From assembly GCA_003232015.1 (NCBI GenBank), contig QIKU01000022.1:1-18818 (forward strand): a DNA stretch of 18,818 nucleotides, given 5' to 3'. Below are positions 14,678 through 18,818 of this stretch, piece after piece (position 1 is the stretch's first letter; every line of letters begins with the position of its first letter). The translations under genes and the position numbers were made by a program. The stretch is from Gammaproteobacteria bacterium. Lineage in GTDB: Bacteria > Pseudomonadota > Gammaproteobacteria > UBA6429. Below the pieces are notes generated by a model. It made no database searches and was not told the DNA's origin. It saw only the letters and a program-made list of their open reading frames with translations.

Positions 14678-15418
14678 TTATATAATTATATTGCTTACCT
14701 GTTGCCCACCCACATGTTCTGCACCCTCGCTAACCGCCTTCACATTGCTACTATCATCAAATACCCAGGTGGAGCCGGTGTGGCCGATGGCAGTGTTAAA
14801 TTTTGTCACCATTTTTACCATTTTATTGGCGCTGCTAACATTGATACGCTCTTTAGTAAAATCACCCACCGTTGGTAAAATTGTTTTCCAGTGACCGGGA
14901 CGTTTTTTGCAATGCAGCCGGGTAACAACGGCAATGGGCTTATCCCAGCCACCGAGCTTATTCCAGTTAGTGAGCTCACCACGAAAAATAGCGCGAACTT
15001 GAGCAACCGATAAGTTTTTAATTGGGTTATTTTTATTAACAAGGATAAGAATAGGTTCAGCCGCAAGCGGGTAAAGTTTTATTTTCTTTTTATCCAGCTC
15101 TTGTTGGCTTAACGGGCAACATACAAAGCCAAATGTCGGGTGGTCGTGGCTATGCCTTTGAGCCAGTTTTATGCCAGCATTACAGCCCATACCAAGATTG
15201 GAATTTTTTCCGTATAGCTGCAGTTTTTTACCGGTTGACTCCTCCAGTTCAGATTTAAGATCATCAAAAATCACCCATGCAAAGTGTGCCCCTGCGCCGG
15301 TAATAGCGACGGGTTCGGCATAACTGTGAGAAGGTGAAAAAAATAGAAAGGCAACAGGTATATAAACAAGCCGCAATGTCTTTGTGATTTTTGTTATCAT
15401 ACTATAACGACTACACAT
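14678..15418 (-). CDS. Small secreted PstS-fold (PBP-like) substrate-binding protein
   Basis: A 246-residue protein with a signal peptide ending SHSYA-E (residue 34) and a periplasmic binding domain of the PstS-like class (PF12849 type). ITGAGAHFAWVIFDDLKSEL, VRAIFRGELTNWNKLGGWDKPIAVVTR and NTAIGHTGSTWVF align with family blocks. The phosphate-binding S-G-T step that normally follows FRGE-x-x-NW...R is absent; the sequence there is TRLHCKKRPGHW. The ligand is therefore probably not phosphate. The mature protein has four cysteines (79, 100, 101, 170) and several nearby histidines. No ABC permease or ATPase gene is near. An ATG at 15400 is an alternative start; neither start has a clear ribosome site. 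It leads an operon with DUF2892 and GGDEF-EAL genes, which suggests a sensory role. Confidence 0.8.
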   Translation of the reverse strand: MCSRYSMITKITKTLRLVYIPVAFLFFSPSHSYAEPVAITGAGAHFAWVIFDDLKSELEESTGKKLQLYGKNSNLGMGCNAGIKLAQRHSHDHPTFGFVCCPLSQQELDKKKIKLYPLAAEPILILVNKNNPIKNLSVAQVRAIFRGELTNWNKLGGWDKPIAVVTRLHCKKRPGHWKTILPTVGDFTKERINVSSANKMVKMVTKFNTAIGHTGSTWVFDDSSNVKAVSEGAEHVGGQQVSNIII

Positions 15419-15512
15419 AGGAATGATGAAAAGACCCGTTTGATTTTAACCCCTGTAAACAGATAAATGATTATTAACCCAAACAAATGTGCATCTGCAT
15501 CTATCATATTAG

Positions 15513-15536
15513 TATAGAAACAGACTGTTTTCTATA
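15513..15536. repeat. Inverted repeat upstream of the binding-protein operon
   Basis: TATAGAAACAG (15513-15523) and CTGTTTTCTATA (15525-15536) are inverted copies with one extra T, separated by a single base. The element lies about 95 bases upstream of the binding-protein start and 78 bases after the roxA stop. It could be an operator for the operon or a weak hairpin. No T-run follows on the minus strand, so a terminator is unlikely. The 195-bp gap shows no other clear signal. Confidence 0.35.
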
Positions 15537-15613
15537 TTCTTAGCTCCGTTTTTACTGTAGCCCCCTAATGAAAGCTAGAATAAATTAGTTGGTTATTCCA
15601 GTGTTGAAAGGGT

Positions 15614-16777
15614 TCAGGCCTTTAAAGGCAGAAGTTGCCCAGCATGATAAAGAGACAGGATGAGTTGCTGTTCTGCTTTGTTAAAGTTACTTTTATTTAA
15701 ATCACACTCACGCTGCGCACAGAGTTTTTTGGCAAACTGATTACTAACACTAAAGTCATCACCATCAATAAACAGCAATGTTTCTGAATCTTGTTCGTAA
15801 AAAGCAAACCGGCTAGCAGGGTTACGGTATAAAATGGGGTGACTTTTCTTTAATGCAGCAAAATTTGTAAACCGCGCTTCGTTTTCATTAACCAGATCAG
15901 TTTTGGTGTCACTCACAAAACGACCGAACCATTGTGCTAGCGATGGCTGACCCTCGCTTAAATACGCTTTAAAAATTTCACGGATGTTTTCAATCGCCGA
16001 CCCGGTTATTTCATTTGGGTGTGTCTGTCGTTGCAAATTTTTATCTTTATACGTTTTATTATTGGCTAAATCATGACTAATAAAATCAATAAAGTCGCTT
16101 AGCATTTCTGTGTGCGTCGGCGCACGAAAGCCGATTGAAAAACTCAAACAGTCACCCATCGCAACGCCGTAATGGCTCACACCGGGAGGAATATAAATAA
16201 TATCCCCCGGCTCAAGCAACCATTCCTGCTCGGCTGTAAAATCTTTTTGAATGCGTAAATTTGTATTAGCAACCTGATTATCATCTGCCACCGGCCGGGT
16301 ACTGATTTGCCAGCGCCGCTGACCTTGTGCCTGTACAATAAACACATCGTACTGATCCAGATGTGGGCCAACGGTGCCACCTTCAGGCGCATAGCTAATC
16401 ATCAAATCATCAACGCGCCATTCAGGAATAAAGCGAAAGGCATCGACGATACTGACAAGTTCAGGTAAATGTTTTTCGACGTCGTTTACTAACAACGTCC
16501 AGTGTGTTTCGGGTAACGTTGCAAAAACGTTTTCATCCATCGGCCCATCAATAAGCTGCCACGACGTGTCGCCCCCTTTCTCAATAACGATGCGCGAGTG
16601 CACATCCTCTTCACAGGCAAGGCCAGCTAGTTCGTCGGCAGTAATAGGAGAAGTGAAATTTTTAAAACCTTGCCGGATAACCAGAGGCTGCTGTTGCCAG
16701 TAGTCTTTTATAAATTGTTCTACGCTTATTTCACCAAGGGGTGGCAAATGGCCTTTCAACTTTGCATCTGCCGGCAT
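15614..16777 (-). CDS. roxA: Ribosomal oxygenase RoxA (YcfD-like, uL16 arginine hydroxylase)
   Basis: A 387-residue JmjC/cupin 2-oxoglutarate and Fe(II)-dependent oxygenase, close in length to E. coli YcfD/RoxA (373). The iron triad is visible as His139-x-Asp141 in GPHLDQYDVFIVQAQGQRRW and His202 in IPPGVSHYGVAMGDCLSFSIGFRAP. The N-terminal PPLGEISVEQFIKDYWQQQPLVIRQ matches the family lead-in. The C-terminal third corresponds to the dimerisation and winged-helix regions. RoxA hydroxylates an arginine of ribosomal protein uL16 (Arg81 in E. coli). The gene follows gpmI after 31 nt with no terminator, so it is probably read from the gpmI promoter. A perfect palindrome GCCTTTAAAGGC ends the coding region, but without a loop or T-run. 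Confidence 0.9.
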   Translation of the reverse strand: MPADAKLKGHLPPLGEISVEQFIKDYWQQQPLVIRQGFKNFTSPITADELAGLACEEDVHSRIVIEKGGDTSWQLIDGPMDENVFATLPETHWTLLVNDVEKHLPELVSIVDAFRFIPEWRVDDLMISYAPEGGTVGPHLDQYDVFIVQAQGQRRWQISTRPVADDNQVANTNLRIQKDFTAEQEWLLEPGDIIYIPPGVSHYGVAMGDCLSFSIGFRAPTHTEMLSDFIDFISHDLANNKTYKDKNLQRQTHPNEITGSAIENIREIFKAYLSEGQPSLAQWFGRFVSDTKTDLVNENEARFTNFAALKKSHPILYRNPASRFAFYEQDSETLLFIDGDDFSVSNQFAKKLCAQRECDLNKSNFNKAEQQLILSLYHAGQLLPLKA

Positions 16778-16808
16778 TTACTTTATCCAACCCTTGCTTA
16801 CTAACATT

Positions 16809-18380
16809 CTATATTAAACTGCTTTGGCCTTCGTCCATTTTAGGTTTAACTAAAGATCGACCTAACATTTCATTGGGTTGTTCAATGCCCATTAAATACA
16901 ACATCGTCGGTGCAATATCGGACAAGGCACCACTGGTTTCCAGTTCGGCTTCCCGCCCGACATACAGCAAGGGAACCGGATTTGTGGTGTGTGCGGTATG
17001 TGGCTGGCCTGTTTCAACGTCTAACATTTTTTCTGCATTACCGTGGTCGGCAGTAATTAAAATTTCACCGCCAGCCTGCTGCACGGCTTCAACCACCTCC
17101 GCAACACAGCGGTCAATGGTTTCAATGGCTTTAACCGTTGCATCAAAGTTACCCGTGTGACCAACCATATCCGGGTTGGCGTAATTACAGATAATAACGT
17201 CGTACTTGTCACTCTTAATCGCCTCAACCAGTTTTGTAGTTAATTCCGGTGCATTCATTTCCGGCTGCAGATCGTAGGTTTTAACATCGGGCGATGGCAC
17301 TAAAATGCGATCTTCAAATTCAAAAGGCTCTTCACGTCCACCATTAAAAAAGAAGGTTACATGCGCGTACTTTTCTGTCTCGGCAATACGCAACTGCCGC
17401 ATACCTAATTTGGAAATGTAGTCACCAAATACATTCTTTAAGCGTTCCGGTGGGTAGGCTACAGGCACATCGTATTGTGAATTATATTCGGTTAGGCAAA
17501 CAAAGGAACCCAACTTTACCGCGTTGCCGCGCTCAAAGGCGTCAAAGTCAGGTTCAATAAATGGTCGAGTAATTTGCCGGGCACGATCTGAACGGAAATT
17601 CATAAAAATAACAAAATCACCGGTTTGAATTTGTACTGGCACCACCCCTTTAGGATGAATAGCCGTGGCCTGAACAAACTCATCGGTTTCGTTGCGCGCA
17701 TAGGCCATTTCCAATGCTTCGTGTGCCGTCTCGGCAGAAAAATTGGACGCACCATTCGCAATAACATCGTAGGCTTCTTTAATGCGTGGCCAGCGATGGT
17801 CTCTGTCCATCGCATAAAAACGCCCTGTCACCGATGCAAACTGGCCACCGCCAATTTCGTCCAGCTTGGCCTGCATTGCATCTATTGAGGCAAAGGCACT
17901 TTTAGGCGGGGTATCGCGGCCATCTAAAAAAGCATGCAAATAAACATTTTGCACACCCTGTTTAACGGCAAGCTCCATCATGGCATGCAAATGCTCTTCA
18001 TGGCTATGCACACCACCGGGGGATAATAGCCCCATAATATGTACTGCTTTGCCAGCTGATTTTGCATTGTCGACTGCGTCCACTAATGTCTGATTTTTAA
18101 AAAATGAGCCCGTTTTTATCGAGCGACTCACCCGGGTGTACTCCTGGTACACCACCCGACCGGCACCTAAATTCAGGTGCCCCACTTCCGAATTGCCCAT
18201 TTGGTCGGCAGGTAGGCCCACTTCAGGGCCCGAACCACGCAAAGTGGTATGTGGGTACTCCGTGTACAATCGGTCTAAATTAGGGGTGTTGGCATTGGCA
18301 ATTGCGTTATTTTCAACGACATCGGTAATACCCCAGCCGTCCATAATAACCAGCACCATTGGCTTTAAATTCAATGACAT
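16809..18380 (-). CDS. gpmI: 2,3-bisphosphoglycerate-independent phosphoglycerate mutase
   Basis: A 523-residue cytoplasmic glycolytic enzyme interconverting 3- and 2-phosphoglycerate, of the alkaline-phosphatase fold and full family length (about 510). Motifs are LVIMDGWG with the metal ligand Asp14, NLDRLYTEYPHTTLRGSG, DQMGNSEVGHLNLGAGR with the nucleophile Ser64, GLLSPGGVHSHEEHL, HAFLDGRDTPP, NYANPDMVGHTGN and LITADHGNAE. The start is supported by AAAGAG 6 nt upstream and by the conserved N-terminus. In E. coli and relatives the gene precedes envC and yibQ; here roxA follows it instead. It is divergent from an ArsR-type gene across 282 bp. Confidence 0.97.
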   Translation of the reverse strand: MSLNLKPMVLVIMDGWGITDVVENNAIANANTPNLDRLYTEYPHTTLRGSGPEVGLPADQMGNSEVGHLNLGAGRVVYQEYTRVSRSIKTGSFFKNQTLVDAVDNAKSAGKAVHIMGLLSPGGVHSHEEHLHAMMELAVKQGVQNVYLHAFLDGRDTPPKSAFASIDAMQAKLDEIGGGQFASVTGRFYAMDRDHRWPRIKEAYDVIANGASNFSAETAHEALEMAYARNETDEFVQATAIHPKGVVPVQIQTGDFVIFMNFRSDRARQITRPFIEPDFDAFERGNAVKLGSFVCLTEYNSQYDVPVAYPPERLKNVFGDYISKLGMRQLRIAETEKYAHVTFFFNGGREEPFEFEDRILVPSPDVKTYDLQPEMNAPELTTKLVEAIKSDKYDVIICNYANPDMVGHTGNFDATVKAIETIDRCVAEVVEAVQQAGGEILITADHGNAEKMLDVETGQPHTAHTTNPVPLLYVGREAELETSGALSDIAPTMLYLMGIEQPNEMLGRSLVKPKMDEGQSSLI

Positions 18381-18431
18381 AGGCTCTTTATTTTCTTAAT
18401 GTTTTTAAATAAATTCAACAAACTCACCTTT

Positions 18432-18460
18432 TATATAAGGTCTAAATAGTGATAATTCAA
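18432..18460 (-). promoter_or_regulatory. Probable sigma-70 promoter of gpmI
   Basis: On the minus strand TTGAAT (18455-18460) and TATATA (18432-18437) are separated by exactly 17 bases, each matching 4 of 6 consensus positions. The start near 18425 leaves a leader of about 45 nt before gpmI. It would also drive roxA. The remaining part of this divergent gap is AT-rich, with no further clear signal except the -10 on the opposite strand. Confidence 0.5.
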
Positions 18461-18545
18461 TCCTGGATCAGGCTCCTGCACTATGCTCAATCTCAAAAAA
18501 ACCTGAAAATAAGCAAATAAAGCCTTCTCAAACGGTACATAATTG

Positions 18546-18551
18546 TATAAT
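18546..18551 (+). promoter_or_regulatory. Possible -10 box of the ArsR-type gene
   Basis: A perfect TATAAT, preceded by TG, stands 111 bases before the ATG at 18663. No good -35 is found 16-18 bases upstream. A start near 18558 would give a leader of about 105 nt. A promoter is expected in this gap for the rightward gene, but this particular one rests on the -10 box alone. Confidence 0.4.
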
Positions 18552-18662
18552 GTTTTAGTAATAAAGGGCAGCCGCTAATTTGAACTATTTTTCAGTCGAA
18601 TTGCAGGTGCTACAAATAATAAAAATTCTTCTTTTCAAAACATAACATTTGGGCGAGTCAAA

Positions 18663-18818
18663 ATGAGCGAAATCGAATTAGACACTTTACTTACACGAGA
18701 CGAAGACATTGACCGCGCATCGCGTTCTTTAAAAGCCATGTCGCACCCCTTACGGCTGAAAATTCTTTGCACTTTGGGCGATAAGGAAATAAGCGTGCAG
18801 GATATTGTTGAGCATGTT
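18663..18818 (+). CDS. ArsR-family transcriptional regulator (partial, N-terminus only)
   Basis: The right edge cuts this gene after 52 codons. The visible part, after an acidic MSEIELDTLLTRDEDIDRAS, reads LKAMSHPLRLKILCTLGDKE and then ISVQDIVEHV. This is the start of the winged-helix domain of ArsR/SmtB regulators (the A-x-x-HP-x-R-x-x-IL-x-x-L pattern). The single cysteine in ILCTLG lies in the position where metal- or persulfide-sensing members carry ELCV-like motifs, although that motif is not complete in the visible part. Effector and target genes cannot be told from this fragment. It is divergent from gpmI. GGGCGAG before the ATG is a weak ribosome site. Confidence 0.82.
   Translation, partial: MSEIELDTLLTRDEDIDRASRSLKAMSHPLRLKILCTLGDKEISVQDIVEHV

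Noticed and set aside
15618..15629. The perfect palindrome GCCTTTAAAGGC at the end of roxA, as a terminator.
   Set aside because: It has no loop, overlaps the last codons and is not followed by a T-run on the minus strand.
1..18818. Search for tRNA, rRNA, CRISPR, riboswitch and transposase signals.
   Set aside because: No cloverleaf with a CCA-type end, no spaced direct repeats, no recognised aptamer core and no transposase motif were seen by eye. A covariance-model search would be needed to exclude small RNAs.

Overview
The window looks like chromosomal DNA of a flagellated, Gram-negative gammaproteobacterium of moderate to low GC. The evidence is an LpxL-type acyltransferase, a LolA-like protein, a gpmI/envC/ctpA/yibQ-type gene set, a RoxA ribosomal oxygenase, a methyl-accepting chemotaxis protein and a sigma-28 promoter. 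The species cannot be named from this sequence. Almost everything lies on the minus strand; only a chorismatase (3916-4989) and the ArsR-type gene cut by the right edge are on the plus strand. No rRNA, tRNA, CRISPR array, transposase or phage gene was seen, and no gap between genes exceeds about 300 bases. || Region 1 (1-4989) is one end of an aryl-polyene / xanthomonadin-type pigment cluster. A minus-strand operon starts at an extended -10 promoter near 3760. It encodes, in order, an acyl carrier protein, a COG4648-type membrane protein, an AMP-forming acyl/aryl ligase, a hot-dog dehydratase, an LpxL-like acyltransferase and a LolA-like periplasmic protein cut by the left edge. Divergent from it is a chorismatase of the XanB2/Hyg5/FkbO family, which probably makes the hydroxybenzoate starter unit. 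The ligase would load that starter on the ACP, elongation enzymes presumably outside the window would extend it, and the acyltransferase and LolA-like proteins would place the product in the envelope. || Region 2 (4990-7708) begins with three palindromic elements in the gap. Then comes a two-gene operon, a secreted rhodanese followed by a chemoreceptor, preceded by a near-perfect sigma-28 (FliA) promoter. This ties a periplasmic sulfur-transfer-type protein to the chemotaxis regulon and is the most unusual arrangement in the window. || Region 3 (7805-12461) carries envelope and housekeeping genes: yajL (DJ-1 family), a YibQ-like divergent polysaccharide deacetylase, the S41 protease CtpA, the amidase activator EnvC and a GNAT acetyltransferase. 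|| Region 4 (12548-15418) is a tight three-gene operon: a small secreted PstS-fold binding protein without any ABC transporter, a DUF2892 membrane protein, and a membrane GGDEF-EAL protein. It reads as a sensing-to-c-di-GMP module. || Region 5 (15614-18818) holds gpmI followed by roxA (ribosomal protein uL16 arginine hydroxylase), and divergently the start of an ArsR-family regulator. Genes usually clustered together (gpmI with envC/ctpA/yibQ) are here separated by about 4.8 kb containing roxA, the c-di-GMP module and the acetyltransferase.
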